Positions 54,229 to 63,969 of a stretch of 64,000 nt of DNA are shown piece after piece. The DNA lies in NCBI RefSeq assembly GCF_003049575.1, contig NZ_PYWI01000010.1:62001-126000 (forward strand), in the 5' to 3' direction. The position numbers and the translations under genes were made by a program. Origin of the DNA: Lysinibacillus parviboronicapiens. Lineage in GTDB: Bacteria > Bacillota > Bacilli > Bacillales_A > Planococcaceae. A model generated the notes under the pieces. It was not told the origin of the DNA and did not search any database. It saw only the letters and a list, made by a program, of their open reading frames with translations. How positions within the stretch are numbered: position 1 is the first letter of the stretch; each line of letters opens with the position of its first letter.

Positions 54229-54250
54229 TGTCTTCCTCAAGGCTTATTTT
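54229..54250. terminator. Right arm of the split terminator
   Basis: TGTCT and CTCAAGGCTT followed by ATTTTAAA pair with the arm at 52723-52737 across the insertion sequence. Confidence 0.75.
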
Positions 54251-54260
54251 AAATATATTT

Positions 54261-55781
54261 TTATTTAGCAAAGGATGGATCTTTCATCGTACCGTTCTTT
54301 GCTAAGTTAACGTGCCATGACAATGCTTTTTCTAAATCATGTGGTGTTTGGTGACCACTTGTCGCTTCATTTGCTGCATTAAAGTACGCCCATAATTGTT
54401 CCCGATAATCTGGATGTGCACAGTTATCAATAATGCGACCAACTCGCTCTTTTGGTGCTAGGCCACGTAAATCTGCTACACCTTGTTCTGTGACAATAAC
54501 ATCTACATCATGCTCCGTATGGTCGACATGCGGCACCATTGGCACGATACTTGAAATTTTACCGCCTTTAGCGTATGACTTCGTCACAAAAATTCCCAGA
54601 CGTGCATTGCGTGCAAAATCACCAGAACCACCAATACCGTTCATCATTTTTGTACCTGATACATGTGTAGAGTTCACATTACCATAAATATCTAATTCAA
54701 GCGCCGTATTCACGGATATTAAGCCGAGTCGACGAATAATTTCAGGTTGATTAGAAATTTCCTGCGGACGTAATACTAATTTGTCTGCATATTTTTTAAA
54801 ATTACCGTATACACGGTTTCCTACTTCTTCAGATAGGGTAATAGAAGTAGCAGATGCGAAACTAACTTTACCGGCATCAATTAATTCAAACACTGCATCC
54901 TGTAATACTTCTGAATACACTTCTAAGTTTTCGAATTCAGAATCTTTGAATCCTAATAATACAGCATTTGCTATTGAACCGACTCCTGATTGTAATGGGC
55001 GTAAGCTCGTCGTTAAACGATCTGCTTTAATTTCCTCGCGCAGGAAATTCAGTAGATGGTTAGCCATAATATCTGTTTCTTCATCGGCTGGGACAATTGT
55101 TGATGGTGCATCTAGGATATCTGAAATCACAATACCTTTTACTTTATCTAAATCTAGTGGAATACCAATAGTACCAAGGCGATCCGATGCACTCTGCAGA
55201 GGGATGGGTGCACGTTTACCTTGAGGACCTGGCACGTAAATATCATGGATACCTTCTAATGCATCAAGTTGCGCTACGTTTAACTCAATGATTACTTGGT
55301 CAGCCTCTTGTACAAAAATTGGAGAGTTACCAACTGAAGTTGTCGGAATGAGTAAGCCTTCTTCTGTAATAGCAGCCGCTTCGATAATGGCAAAATCGAT
55401 TGGACCAATGATGCCTTGGCGTACAAGTTCAGCATTGTGTGACAAATGTGCGTCAACATATGCGATGTCACCGCTGTTAATTTTGTTACGAATACCAGAG
55501 TCTGCTTGGTAAGGTCCTCGCTTGCGAATTGCGCCGGCTTCTGCTAGGTATTGGTCAACTTCTGGTCCAAGCGATGCACCTGTGTATACATCTACCTTGA
55601 AGTTCTCTGTTTTTGCTTTCTCTACAAGTGCAAGCGGTACCACTTTTACATCACCAGCACGTGTAAATCCACTCATCCCAAGTACCATGCCATCCTTAAT
55701 CCAAGATGCGGCTTCTTCTGCTGCTACAACTTTACTTCGTAGCTGTTCATTACGAAGTTTTTTCGCTAACTTTTCTTCCAT
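54261..55781 (-). CDS. Acetyl-CoA hydrolase / succinyl-CoA:acetate CoA-transferase family
   Basis: A 506-residue class I CoA-transferase. Features include G-M-S-G-F-T-R-A-G-D near residue 35, L-Q-S-G-V-G-S-I-A-N-A-V-L near 265, and the probable catalytic Glu in E-V-Y-S-E-V-L-Q-D. Further on are G-I-G-G-S-G-D-F and V-T-E-Q-G-V-A-D-L-R-G-L. Such enzymes swap CoA between succinyl-CoA and acetate or hydrolyse acetyl-CoA. GGGAGG lies nine bases before the ATG. It lies next to the DASS transporter in convergent order, separated only by the insertion sequence. Confidence 0.88.
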   Translation of the reverse strand: MEEKLAKKLRNEQLRSKVVAAEEAASWIKDGMVLGMSGFTRAGDVKVVPLALVEKAKTENFKVDVYTGASLGPEVDQYLAEAGAIRKRGPYQADSGIRNKINSGDIAYVDAHLSHNAELVRQGIIGPIDFAIIEAAAITEEGLLIPTTSVGNSPIFVQEADQVIIELNVAQLDALEGIHDIYVPGPQGKRAPIPLQSASDRLGTIGIPLDLDKVKGIVISDILDAPSTIVPADEETDIMANHLLNFLREEIKADRLTTSLRPLQSGVGSIANAVLLGFKDSEFENLEVYSEVLQDAVFELIDAGKVSFASATSITLSEEVGNRVYGNFKKYADKLVLRPQEISNQPEIIRRLGLISVNTALELDIYGNVNSTHVSGTKMMNGIGGSGDFARNARLGIFVTKSYAKGGKISSIVPMVPHVDHTEHDVDVIVTEQGVADLRGLAPKERVGRIIDNCAHPDYREQLWAYFNAANEATSGHQTPHDLEKALSWHVNLAKNGTMKDPSFAK

Positions 55782-56086
55782 TCTTTATTCCTCCCATTCG
55801 TATTTACTCCAACTAGATTATTTACCCTATTTTTTTGGTTCTCCCCACCAATTTTACAAGGCATAAAATTAAATAATCTGTCGCATACATAATTTTACAC
55901 TATTCAGAATATTTAAGCCATATCTTACAAAATATTTTACTTTACGAGATTTTCTAACCATAAAATAAATTATTTAAAAATAGTTTTAACTGGAAATTAA
56001 CCGATTACTTATAAGGAATATATTCGATTTTACAGGAAAAGCGTGATATGCTTTTGGTATATATAAAAGGGAAAAAAGGAGAAATT
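55782..56086. other. Divergent promoter region, no gene
   Basis: About 300 AT-rich bases between the CoA-transferase and the nitroreductase genes. No frame with a binding site, hairpin or repeat was noted. Confidence 0.4.
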
Positions 56087-56821
56087 ATGATGGTGAAACA
56101 ATTATTACGTAATCATTCCTCAGTTCGTATTTACGATGGCACACCTATATCAAAGGAGATTGTTGAAGATTTAATAGCTACTGCTCAAATGGCAGCAACC
56201 TCTCATTTTGTACAAGCTTATAGTGTTGTTTGGGTAACTGATGAAGAGAAAAAAGAAAAATTAGGTTTACTATCCGGTAATCCACGCCAATTCGAAACAT
56301 CTGGCGGTGCCTTTGTTTTTTGCGTAGATTTCAAACGCCTAGAAATGGCCGGTAAATTAGAAAACGTTGACATTATTGCAGATTCAGCGGAGAACGTACT
56401 TGTTGGAGTAGCCGATGTATCGTTATTCGCGCAAAACTTCGTGATTGCAGCAGAATCTATGGGATACGGCATTTGCTATATCGGTGGTGTACGTAATAAG
56501 CCAGAGGAAATTAGCGAACTATTAAATCTACCAGAATTCGTTTTCCCACTGTTTGGCTTAACGATTGGTGTTCCCGCTCGCCGCAACGAAGTAAAACCCC
56601 GTTTACCAGTAGCAGCAGTGCTTCATGAAAATGAATATAATGCACAGAAATATGAAGAACTTTTACCAGCTTATAACGAAACATTGGAAGCTTACTATAA
56701 TAGTCGATCCTCAAATCGTAAAATCGATAATTGGACTAAGCAAATGGCTGACTTTTTAATTGAACAACGCCGTCCATTCATGAATGATTTCCTTGCAAGA
56801 AAAGGTTTTAATTGGAAATAA
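56087..56821 (+). CDS. nfrA: NfrA-like NADPH flavin/nitro reductase
   Basis: A 244-residue flavoprotein of the NfsA/FRP/NfrA group. It has R-N-H-S-S-V-R-I-Y near the N terminus for FMN phosphate, A-A-T-S-H-F-V-Q-A-Y, G-Y-G-I-C-Y-I-G-G-V-R-N near residue 140 and G-L-T-I-G-V-P. The C terminus ends with N-D-F-L-A-R-K-G-F, as in B. subtilis NfrA1. These enzymes reduce nitroaromatics, quinones and flavins with NADPH. The ATG at 56087 follows AAAGGAG; an earlier ATG at 56048 lacks a site. In B. subtilis the homologue depends on Spx; no such site was checked here. Confidence 0.88.
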   Translation: MMVKQLLRNHSSVRIYDGTPISKEIVEDLIATAQMAATSHFVQAYSVVWVTDEEKKEKLGLLSGNPRQFETSGGAFVFCVDFKRLEMAGKLENVDIIADSAENVLVGVADVSLFAQNFVIAAESMGYGICYIGGVRNKPEEISELLNLPEFVFPLFGLTIGVPARRNEVKPRLPVAAVLHENEYNAQKYEELLPAYNETLEAYYNSRSSNRKIDNWTKQMADFLIEQRRPFMNDFLARKGFNWK

Positions 56822-57027
56822 ATATATATTCAATAAAGTAGGGTTACTATTGTATGGTATTAACCCTACTTTTTTCTATTATTATAAAAGATACTCTTGC
56901 ATATAGTAAATTTTTCTTAGTAGATAGGTTTAATTATGGTACAGATTAAACGAAAAGACTCTTCCCTTTTCCAACAATTCCATTACTATTAATACAAGGT
57001 GCTCTATATCGAAGGGAGTTTGTTCAA

Positions 57028-57453
57028 ATGTCCTATGTCAATAAACATCTTGCACGTACCTTAGAACAGCAACATAAAAGAAGTATAAGAGGTTTATTTT
57101 TAAAAATTCAAGACTTAAATAATGAATGTACGCTATTAAGAAAACGACTTGAACCTCAAATTGACTTATCTATTTATAAAGATGCAGTGGATTATGTCGA
57201 TCAATTCGTGTCTCATACGTCCATACTAAATTTAAAATTCATCACGAATACACAAAATCTAGAAGTCGTTGTATTACATGCCCTCTTATTAGAGCATATT
57301 TTACATAACGAAACAGCTCATTCATTCGAATATGAAAATCAACTGCTTCAAGGCTATATTCAAGAAATTTTAGCATTAAATGATCATGCCTCAACACTTT
57401 TTAAGAACCACCATGAAAAGATGCTTTATTACATTCATTCACAAACTGTATAA
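57028..57453 (+). CDS. Hypothetical helical protein of 141 residues
   Basis: A predominantly alpha-helical, soluble protein with N-terminal basic region (R-T-L-E-Q-Q-H-K-R-S-I-R) and heptad-like leucines at about 25-45. Single Cys at about residue 34. The second half is acidic. There is no signal peptide, membrane helix or motif that I recognise. GAAGGGAG lies about nine bases before the ATG, and a terminator follows directly, so it is a single-gene unit. It is probably genus-level and of unknown function. Confidence 0.7.
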   Translation: MSYVNKHLARTLEQQHKRSIRGLFLKIQDLNNECTLLRKRLEPQIDLSIYKDAVDYVDQFVSHTSILNLKFITNTQNLEVVVLHALLLEHILHNETAHSFEYENQLLQGYIQEILALNDHASTLFKNHHEKMLYYIHSQTV

Positions 57454-57499
57454 AAAAGACGATCATTGCAACTAATTTCATTGCGCTGATCGTCTTTTT
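57453..57499. terminator. Bidirectional terminator between convergent genes
   Basis: AAAAAGACGATC and GATCGTCTTTTT form a perfect 12-bp stem around 23 bases. Confidence 0.88.
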
Positions 57500-57501
57500 G
57501 A

Positions 57502-59181
57502 TTATTGAAGGCCTTTAATAATTAATGTGCGAACTGGTAAGAATTGCTCGCCTGTATCTCCATACGTCAGAATTACTTCATCACCTGCTTGTAAATAAAT
57601 CGCAAGTGGTTCTGTCTCTGCACTGACTAAATAGTTTTCACCATTATCCAGTAAAAACGAAACTAGCGTAAAGTCGCCTAATCGTTCTTTGTGAACGCGC
57701 AACACTTTCCCACTTGTATCTTTTTCCTCTGCATTTGAACTACCTTCGACCGAGCTTCCACCACGGTTAAGCGCCGTTTTATATAATTTCAACGCTTCTT
57801 TTGGCGTTGTGGCAAAGGCTGAAATTTCAGGGTTTGCTGCTGATACGATGAAGTAGTTTTGTAGGAAACCATTCGCATCGAGTACCGCTGTTAGCCAGCT
57901 TGCTTCACCGTAGAAGTTATACAATACAGGCATTTCACCTGTCCATTTCTTCTCAATAAATTTCTTTTCAATAATTTGCAATGCCCCTTGAGAATCCATA
58001 TAAGAAGCATCTTGATTACCCGTGTAATAAGTAGCTTGCCCTGTTCTCGCGTTCGTTAACGAGTAACCTAGCATCGAGTCAACACCCTCTTTTGGACTTG
58101 TAAAGTCAGTGAAGTAATACATGTCGCCAGCTTCATCGAAAATCGGGCTGACATTTGACTCTGTCCCTTCATCTGAAGGTAGCTTCACATCTTTTTTCCC
58201 AAACATACTATTCCAATAACCATGAACATATTTACCAAAGTAGCTATTTTGTAGACTTACTGTTTCAGGTGATACTGCCCCATCTATAAATTCTGGAACA
58301 TCCGCTAACTTCACAACCTCTGATTTTCCGGATAATGCATCAACCAACACTATCCCTTGCACGTCAAAGCCATTGCGTGCTGAAATAAATTCTCCGTAGG
58401 AGCGAATATAGTAAGGCTTACCATCGTCATCAACTTCAAGCTGGACATCCCCGTAAAAAATTAGGAATGGATGTTGTAAACGCATATGACGTTCTAAATT
58501 AGCATTTAAATAAGCTGAAGGAATGTATTTCATTTCTTGTGCAACAAACTTTGGATTATCTGCGGAGTCAGTAGCACTCATTGTAAAGTAGCCAGGCGTC
58601 GTATCGCCATTCATCCATTTAAAGAAACCAGAAAATTCAACTGGTGCGATATAAACATACTCACCATTTACCTTTTGAATTTGTAAACGTCCCAACTCAT
58701 AATAACTTGTGTTTGGTACTTGCCCAAACGCTTTTTTCATTTTATTACGGACAAACTTTGGCGGCACACTAGCAGGTGTTTGTGTTTCATCGAAAGGTTT
58801 AATTTCAACCTCTTCCTTCATTTCCGCAGATTTGAATTTATCATTTGCATTCCATAAAGGAGCTGATAATACATATACTGCAACAACTAGACTTGCCAAA
58901 AATAAAGTTCCTTTAATTTTTCGTTCGATGCCACTCGCTAAGAGAGCACCACCTAATGTTAATAAAATGATTGCTGGCCAAAAGACAAGCCAGTTTACAT
59001 CAATTTTTGTTACATACAGTGTAATACCAGTCGCTAAAAATCCTAGAATAAAGGCTCCAATAAAAAAATATCCGATAACCTTCTTCGACTGACCATCTTC
59101 TCGCTTTTTTGTTATAAGCGGCGTTAATAAAACACTCGCAATTAGTGCAATGACTGCTGAGGCTATTAATAGCTTGGTCAT
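57502..59181 (-). CDS. Membrane protein of unknown function with large extracytoplasmic domain
   Basis: A 559-residue protein. Four hydrophobic helices lie in the first 125 residues. The remaining 430 residues are soluble and mostly beta, with repeated lines such as Y-Y-E-L-G-R-L-Q-I-Q-K-V-N-G-E-Y and Y-Y-F-T-D-F-T-S-P. A short Ser/Glu-rich linker lies near residue 480, followed by an OB-like end domain. I know only uncharacterised relatives in Bacillus. The ATG at 59181 follows GAGAGG by nine bases; a GTG nine bases upstream lies within that spacing. It is monocistronic. Confidence 0.72.
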   Translation of the reverse strand: MTKLLIASAVIALIASVLLTPLITKKREDGQSKKVIGYFFIGAFILGFLATGITLYVTKIDVNWLVFWPAIILLTLGGALLASGIERKIKGTLFLASLVVAVYVLSAPLWNANDKFKSAEMKEEVEIKPFDETQTPASVPPKFVRNKMKKAFGQVPNTSYYELGRLQIQKVNGEYVYIAPVEFSGFFKWMNGDTTPGYFTMSATDSADNPKFVAQEMKYIPSAYLNANLERHMRLQHPFLIFYGDVQLEVDDDGKPYYIRSYGEFISARNGFDVQGIVLVDALSGKSEVVKLADVPEFIDGAVSPETVSLQNSYFGKYVHGYWNSMFGKKDVKLPSDEGTESNVSPIFDEAGDMYYFTDFTSPKEGVDSMLGYSLTNARTGQATYYTGNQDASYMDSQGALQIIEKKFIEKKWTGEMPVLYNFYGEASWLTAVLDANGFLQNYFIVSAANPEISAFATTPKEALKLYKTALNRGGSSVEGSSNAEEKDTSGKVLRVHKERLGDFTLVSFLLDNGENYLVSAETEPLAIYLQAGDEVILTYGDTGEQFLPVRTLIIKGLQ

Positions 59182-59316
59182 TCCATTCACCCTCTCTTCA
59201 CTTACTGTCTTACTTATTTACGATTACATAACGCAAAAGTTTCAATCATAAAAATATTATAGAAACAAAGGAATTTTAACATAAAAAGAGAATTTCAAGT
59301 GAAAGGAGTTGGAAAC

Positions 59317-59967
59317 ATGGCTAAAAAGTTAATAATTACTTGTATTACTGTGCTCGGCCTTTACTATATTTTTTTCTTTTCCCATATTACGGAGAGTATG
59401 AAACTCATATTTAAAGTCATTCCCATGATTTTAATTATTTTATTGGCCGCTACGCAAAAAGTATTACACACTAAAAAGTATCAAATGCTCATCATTATTG
59501 GTCTTATTTTTTGTATGATCGGTGACTATACGCTACGTTGGTTTTTGTTTGGCTTAACAAGTTTTTTAATTGGGCATATTTTTTATATCTTTGCGTTTGC
59601 AGGCACAAACACACGAAAGGTGCCGGTATCGGCGAGAATTTTGCTTCTTGTATATGGCTTAAGTATGGCCATTTGGATTGCTAGTACAGTCTTTCAATCC
59701 GGCGAAACAGTGCTAAGCATTGCTGTCCTTGCCTATATTTCAGTAATATTAATGATGGGTTGGACATCTATTCGTACCGGCTCAACTTTTGCAACTATTG
59801 GTGCTATGCTATTTATTGCATCAGATTCTTATTTGGCCATTAATAAATTCGTTATGCCTTTACCATTTTCACACGAAGTTATCATGCTGACATATTATAG
59901 TGCGCAATTGCTAATTGCACTAAGTATTCTTCAATATTCCGAAATCCGAAGTAAAGTGATACAATAA
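59317..59967 (+). CDS. Lysoplasmalogenase-type membrane protein (YhhN family)
   Basis: A 216-residue protein with seven to eight membrane helices. It has the family features F-K-V-I-P-M near the first third, I-G-D-Y-T-L (the G-D motif), F-L-I-G-H-I-F-Y-I and a late A-S-D-S-Y-L-A-I-N-K-F. Mammalian TMEM86 members cleave lysoplasmalogens, while bacterial roles are little known. GTGAAAGGAGTTGG precedes the ATG at 59317; the in-frame GTG at 59299 would include that site. A palindromic repeat starts one base after the stop codon. Confidence 0.82.
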   Translation: MAKKLIITCITVLGLYYIFFFSHITESMKLIFKVIPMILIILLAATQKVLHTKKYQMLIIIGLIFCMIGDYTLRWFLFGLTSFLIGHIFYIFAFAGTNTRKVPVSARILLLVYGLSMAIWIASTVFQSGETVLSIAVLAYISVILMMGWTSIRTGSTFATIGAMLFIASDSYLAINKFVMPLPFSHEVIMLTYYSAQLLIALSILQYSEIRSKVIQ

Positions 59968-59968
59968 G

Positions 59969-60013
59969 GTGCCAGGCACTCAAACAATTCAGAATTGTTT
60001 GAGTGCCTGGCAC
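59969..60013. repeat. Palindromic GTGCCTGGCAC-type repeat, copy 2
   Basis: Two perfect 22-base arms (starting GTGCCAGGCACTCAAACAAT) around a single A. It fills the gap between the lysoplasmalogenase and pepT genes. Compared with the copy at 46300 one base pair is changed on both arms, T-A instead of C-G. Confidence 0.88.
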
Positions 60014-60040
60014 GACATATACCATTAGGAGGCCATTGCA

Positions 60041-61270
60041 ATGAAAGAACAAGTAATTGAACGTTTAATCCGCTACGCTAAAATTGATACACAATCAGAC
60101 TTTACAAGTGAAACAACGCCTTCCACACAAAAGCAGTTTGACTTATTACATGTACTTAAAGAAGAGCTCGCAACAATCGGTTTAACCGATATTACATTAG
60201 ATGATAATGGCTATTTATTTGCAACACTAGAAGCCAATACGGATAAAGATGTTCCGACAATCGGCTTCTTAGCGCATGTGGATACAGCTACTGATTTTAC
60301 AGGCACAAATGTTCTTCCTCAGCGTATCGATAATTATGATGGTGGTGACATCCGATTAAATGAAAACCTAGTCATGTCTCCAGTGGATTTCCCTGAACTA
60401 AAAAATTACATGGGGCAAACACTTATCACAACAGATGGAACAACGCTGTTGGGAGCCGATGATAAGGCTGGCATCGCCGAAATTATGACAGCAATGGAAT
60501 ACTTAGTGAAAAACCCTACAATTAAGCACGGGAAATTACGTGTAGCCTTCACTCCTGATGAGGAGATTGGCCGTGGCCCGCATAAATTTGATGTTGCAGC
60601 ATTTGGTGCAGATTATGCTTATACAATGGATGGCGGACCACTTGGTGAGCTTCAATATGAAAGCTTTAATGCAGCAGGTGTAAAGGTTATTACAAAAGGA
60701 ACGAGTGTACATCCAGGCTCGGCAAAAAATAAAATGGTCAATTCCATCACAATGGCCATCGCCTTCCAAAACGAAATGCCTACTGATGCAGTACCTGAAA
60801 AAACAGAGGGTTATGAAGGCTTCATCCACTTAATGAACTTCAAAGGCGCTATTGAACATACAGAGCTTTCCTATATCGTACGTGACCATGACCGCCAAAA
60901 ATTTGAAACGAAAAAACAAATAATGCTTGATGCGGCAGCTAAAATTCAAGCACAATATGGTGAAAATGCACTCACTATCACTATTGAAGATCAATACTAT
61001 AATATGGGTGAAAAAATTGAGCCTGTAAAAGAAATCGTTGACATCGCACGTACGGCAATGGAAAAATTAGATATTGAAGCTAATACTCTACCGATTCGTG
61101 GAGGTACTGATGGTTCACAACTTTCTTATATGGGCTTACCTACGCCAAATATTTTTGCAGGTGGCGAAAATATGCATGGTAAGTTCGAATATGTATCAGC
61201 GGAAACAATGGAGAAAGCTTCGCAAGTTATTATTGAAATTGTCCAACTTTTTGAACAGCAAGGTAAATAA
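60041..61270 (+). CDS. pepT: Peptidase T (aminotripeptidase)
   Basis: A 409-residue M20 zinc peptidase. Metal ligands appear in F-L-A-H-V-D-T-A (His, and catalytic Asp two later), L-G-A-D-D-K-A-G (bridging Asp), T-P-D-E-E-I-G-R-G (catalytic and metal Glu) and M-D-G-G-P (Asp), with the last His in [10 protein letters not shown]. It removes the N-terminal residue from tripeptides in the cytoplasm. TAGGAGG lies nine bases before the ATG. Length matches known PepT (about 410). Confidence 0.95.
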   Translation: MKEQVIERLIRYAKIDTQSDFTSETTPSTQKQFDLLHVLKEELATIGLTDITLDDNGYLFATLEANTDKDVPTIGFLAHVDTATDFTGTNVLPQRIDNYDGGDIRLNENLVMSPVDFPELKNYMGQTLITTDGTTLLGADDKAGIAEIMTAMEYLVKNPTIKHGKLRVAFTPDEEIGRGPHKFDVAAFGADYAYTMDGGPLGELQYESFNAAGVKVITKGTSVHPGSAKNKMVNSITMAIAFQNEMPTDAVPEKTEGYEGFIHLMNFKGAIEHTELSYIVRDHDRQKFETKKQIMLDAAAKIQAQYGENALTITIEDQYYNMGEKIEPVKEIVDIARTAMEKLDIEANTLPIRGGTDGSQLSYMGLPTPNIFAGGENMHGKFEYVSAETMEKASQVIIEIVQLFEQQGK

Positions 61271-61428
61271 ACTACCCTTTTTGCTGGCTGTTTAAAACAG
61301 TAACAACATAATTTTTCTTTACGGAGAAGGTTTTACGACTTTCTTCGTAATTTTTTCAATGTTAATAACTGAATTTTCTCATTACATAAGTAGTTAGCGT
61401 GTTAAACTCAAATTGGGGTGAAATTGTT

Positions 61429-62394
61429 ATGAAAGAAATTGCATTAGGCATTTTAGCTTCTCTTTTTTTTGCTGTAACATTTATTTTGAATCACGCGATG
61501 GAGATGCAAGGAGGTAGTTGGCTGTGGAGTGCATCATTAAGGTACTTCTTCATGGTGCCATTTTTACTTGTTATCGTCTTCTATCGAAAGGGCTTTTCAC
61601 AGCTTACAACTGAGATGAAAACACAGCCTATAGCATGGCTTCTTTGGAGTTTTATTGGCTTCGTGTTATTTTATGCACCTCTCACATTTGCAGCAGCATT
61701 TGGGCCAGGCTGGCTCGTTTCTGGTACATGGCAATTCACGATTGTTGCAGGAGTCCTACTTGCTCCTCTCTTTGTGTCAGTAATCGCTGGGAAAACTGTA
61801 CGTCAAAAAATCCCGTTAATTTCATTACTAATATCATGTATCATTCTAGTCGGCATTTTGTTGATTCAAGTACCTCAGGCTCAATCCGTTCCTTTAAAAA
61901 ACCTGATGCTCGGCATTTTACCAGTCGTAGTAGCAGCATTCGCTTATCCACTTGGCAATCGTAAAATGATGGACATTTGTGGTGGAAGAATTGATACGTT
62001 TCAACGCGTGCTTGGCATGACGATTGCATCAATGCCAGCATGGATTGTAATGGCGTTTTATGCAATCGTAACTGTTGGACTCCCATCAAAAGCCCAAGTT
62101 CTACAATGCTTATTAGTCGGTATTAGTTCAGGTGTCATTGCTACCATTCTATTTTTCATTGCCACAGACCGTGTACGCGATCATCAAGGCAAACTGGCCG
62201 CTGTGGAAGCGACACAATCCACAGAAATTATTTTTGTGATTATCGGTGAGGTACTCTTGTTAGGAATTGCCTTCCCAGATCCTATTGCACTTGCCGGACT
62301 CGGTGTCATCATTGTCGGTATGCTATTGCATAGCTACTATACAATGCTACTCGGTAAAAGGAATTCCACCGAACAATCATTATCTTTAGATTAA
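61429..62394 (+). CDS. Multidrug resistance efflux (EmrE-type DMT) family protein
   Basis: A 321-residue membrane protein with ten helices, in two halves of five. It belongs to the family often called multidrug resistance efflux transporter (PF13536-like), with F-A-V-T-F-I-L-N-H-A at the start, L-V-S-G-T-W-Q-F-T-I-V-A-G near residue 95, A-Y-P-L-G-N-R-K near 180, and V-E-A-T-Q-S-T-E-I-I-F near 270. The true substrate is unknown. The ATG at 61429 has TTGGGGTG eight bases upstream; the longer frame from 61399 covers that site. Confidence 0.8.
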   Translation: MKEIALGILASLFFAVTFILNHAMEMQGGSWLWSASLRYFFMVPFLLVIVFYRKGFSQLTTEMKTQPIAWLLWSFIGFVLFYAPLTFAAAFGPGWLVSGTWQFTIVAGVLLAPLFVSVIAGKTVRQKIPLISLLISCIILVGILLIQVPQAQSVPLKNLMLGILPVVVAAFAYPLGNRKMMDICGGRIDTFQRVLGMTIASMPAWIVMAFYAIVTVGLPSKAQVLQCLLVGISSGVIATILFFIATDRVRDHQGKLAAVEATQSTEIIFVIIGEVLLLGIAFPDPIALAGLGVIIVGMLLHSYYTMLLGKRNSTEQSLSLD

Positions 62395-62423
62395 AAAGGA
62401 CCGTCCAATCAGTCCCTAAAATC

Positions 62424-62467
62424 AAACAGGTGAGGAAAAACGAATTGTTTTCCCTCACCTGTTTTTC
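62424..62467. terminator. Bidirectional terminator between convergent genes
   Basis: AAACAGGTGAGG and CCTCACCTGTTT form a stem around an AT-rich loop, with T runs on either side. Confidence 0.85.
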
Positions 62468-62512
62468 TATTATTAAGATTTCCGCCCTTCACTCAAAAAA
62501 GCAACGGATATA

Positions 62513-63832
62513 TTATTTATAAGACATTAGTCGGGCGCTATATCCATCGATTAAACCATAGCCTGGTGCGAAAAATTCAACCGAGGATATTTCCACAACA
62601 TTATTAAACGTACCTGCTGGTGTTATTGTGAATGTGTAATGAATGGCACGAACAAATTCCTCTTCTTTCATTCCATGCCTCATTATAGTCACTTTCGAGC
62701 CTTCTGTAACTGGCTTTTCAAATATATATTTGGTACCATCCATTTCATAATTAAAGGTTTGTTCTGTTTCATGATAGTCAATGATTCGATTTTCTTTCTG
62801 CGCTTCAAAGCGATTATTGGTCATTTTCTTATAAACCGTATTCCCATACACTAACTGCTGAAGTGTATCGTTTGGCAAGAAAGACGTTGTAATAATCGGT
62901 GATTTGTTCGGTCTGATGGTAGCTAGAGCTTTTTTCGGTACGTGATATGTTTCCCCACCTATCTCAATCCAAGCTGTGGCATTTTTTTCTGTCAATAACG
63001 ACACTTCATCAAAACGCTTTAGCTCTTTTTGCTCTCTGTTACCTTCACCAATAACCCCATATCGAATATATCGTTTCCCTTGAGTTTGCACAGGTTGGAG
63101 CAATGCTACAGGAATATATGTAAAAATAAAGTCTTCCCCCCATGTTCCAAGCACTTGCACTCTAAGATATCCATTTATTTCAAGTCCTAACGATTGAAAG
63201 ACAGTTCCTTTTGAATACTTCCCCCCTGCGCTTCCTCCAGCTATTGGACCTCTTAAATGCTGTACATCAGCTGTTAGCTTATAGAGTCCCTCATCTCTTT
63301 TGGCTGTTTCGGCAATGCGAATATCTGTGGCATCAAGATAGCTCTTTTCTGTAAGCCCATCAGTTCGAAGATATTCGTAGTATAAATTTTCACCAATAGA
63401 AAGATTATACCTAGGGCCTCTATATTCAGAACCATCGAAATAATGTGTTCCATAGATATAGTCATTGTCTTGACGACTGATGTTAATATAGCCGGGATTA
63501 TCGTAAAAAGAAGCGCGGATATTCAAAGGTACTTTCTTAAAAACAACTAAATCCGTTGCTTGTACACGATAACCCGAGCTCATCCAATAAAATGTTTTAT
63601 TTTTATACTTTTCGATATTATAAACTCTGAAATAGTTGTTGCGCTTGACTGTCATCGAGCTAAACGTACCGTTTGCATTCTTCTTGTACACTTTTACATC
63701 TTTTGTAAAGGTCATTTTCCCCGTTTGCCCCTTGACAATTTGTGCCCCGTCCCACTGTACTTCCGCTTTAGAGGATGATGGGTTTGTTAAAAAGGCGATA
63801 ACTACGAGGAATGTGAAAAAATATTTCTTCAT
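62513..63832 (-). CDS. Secreted protein of unknown function with SH3-like beta repeats
   Basis: A 439-residue protein with a signal peptide (about 1-23; cleavage after S-K-A). It is beta-rich throughout. The first mature segment, V-K-V-Y-K-K-N-A-N-G-T-F and Y-R-V-Q-A-T-D-L-V, looks like a bacterial SH3-type binding repeat. No catalytic motif, cysteine pair or cell-wall anchor is visible. GTGGGGGGAAGTAA precedes the ATG. The family is not known to me; a loose wall-associated role is inferred from the fold only. Confidence 0.7.
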   Translation of the reverse strand: MKKYFFTFLVVIAFLTNPSSSKAEVQWDGAQIVKGQTGKMTFTKDVKVYKKNANGTFSSMTVKRNNYFRVYNIEKYKNKTFYWMSSGYRVQATDLVVFKKVPLNIRASFYDNPGYINISRQDNDYIYGTHYFDGSEYRGPRYNLSIGENLYYEYLRTDGLTEKSYLDATDIRIAETAKRDEGLYKLTADVQHLRGPIAGGSAGGKYSKGTVFQSLGLEINGYLRVQVLGTWGEDFIFTYIPVALLQPVQTQGKRYIRYGVIGEGNREQKELKRFDEVSLLTEKNATAWIEIGGETYHVPKKALATIRPNKSPIITTSFLPNDTLQQLVYGNTVYKKMTNNRFEAQKENRIIDYHETEQTFNYEMDGTKYIFEKPVTEGSKVTIMRHGMKEEEFVRAIHYTFTITPAGTFNNVVEISSVEFFAPGYGLIDGYSARLMSYK

Positions 63833-63935
63833 TTACTTCCCCCCACTTAGTTCTAAATTGAATTCCCATTTTTTATTATACTATACCCAGCCTGTTACTG
63901 ATTAACTAATACCCTTTCTAAAGACAATCAAAAAA

Positions 63936-63969
63936 AGAGCGACTTATCCATATAGGCATAAGTCGCTCT
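63936..63969 (-). terminator. Terminator of a minus-strand gene beyond the right edge
   Basis: AGAGCGACTTAT and ATAAGTCGCTCT form a perfect 12-bp stem with a ten-base loop, followed by T7 in minus direction. Confidence 0.85.
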
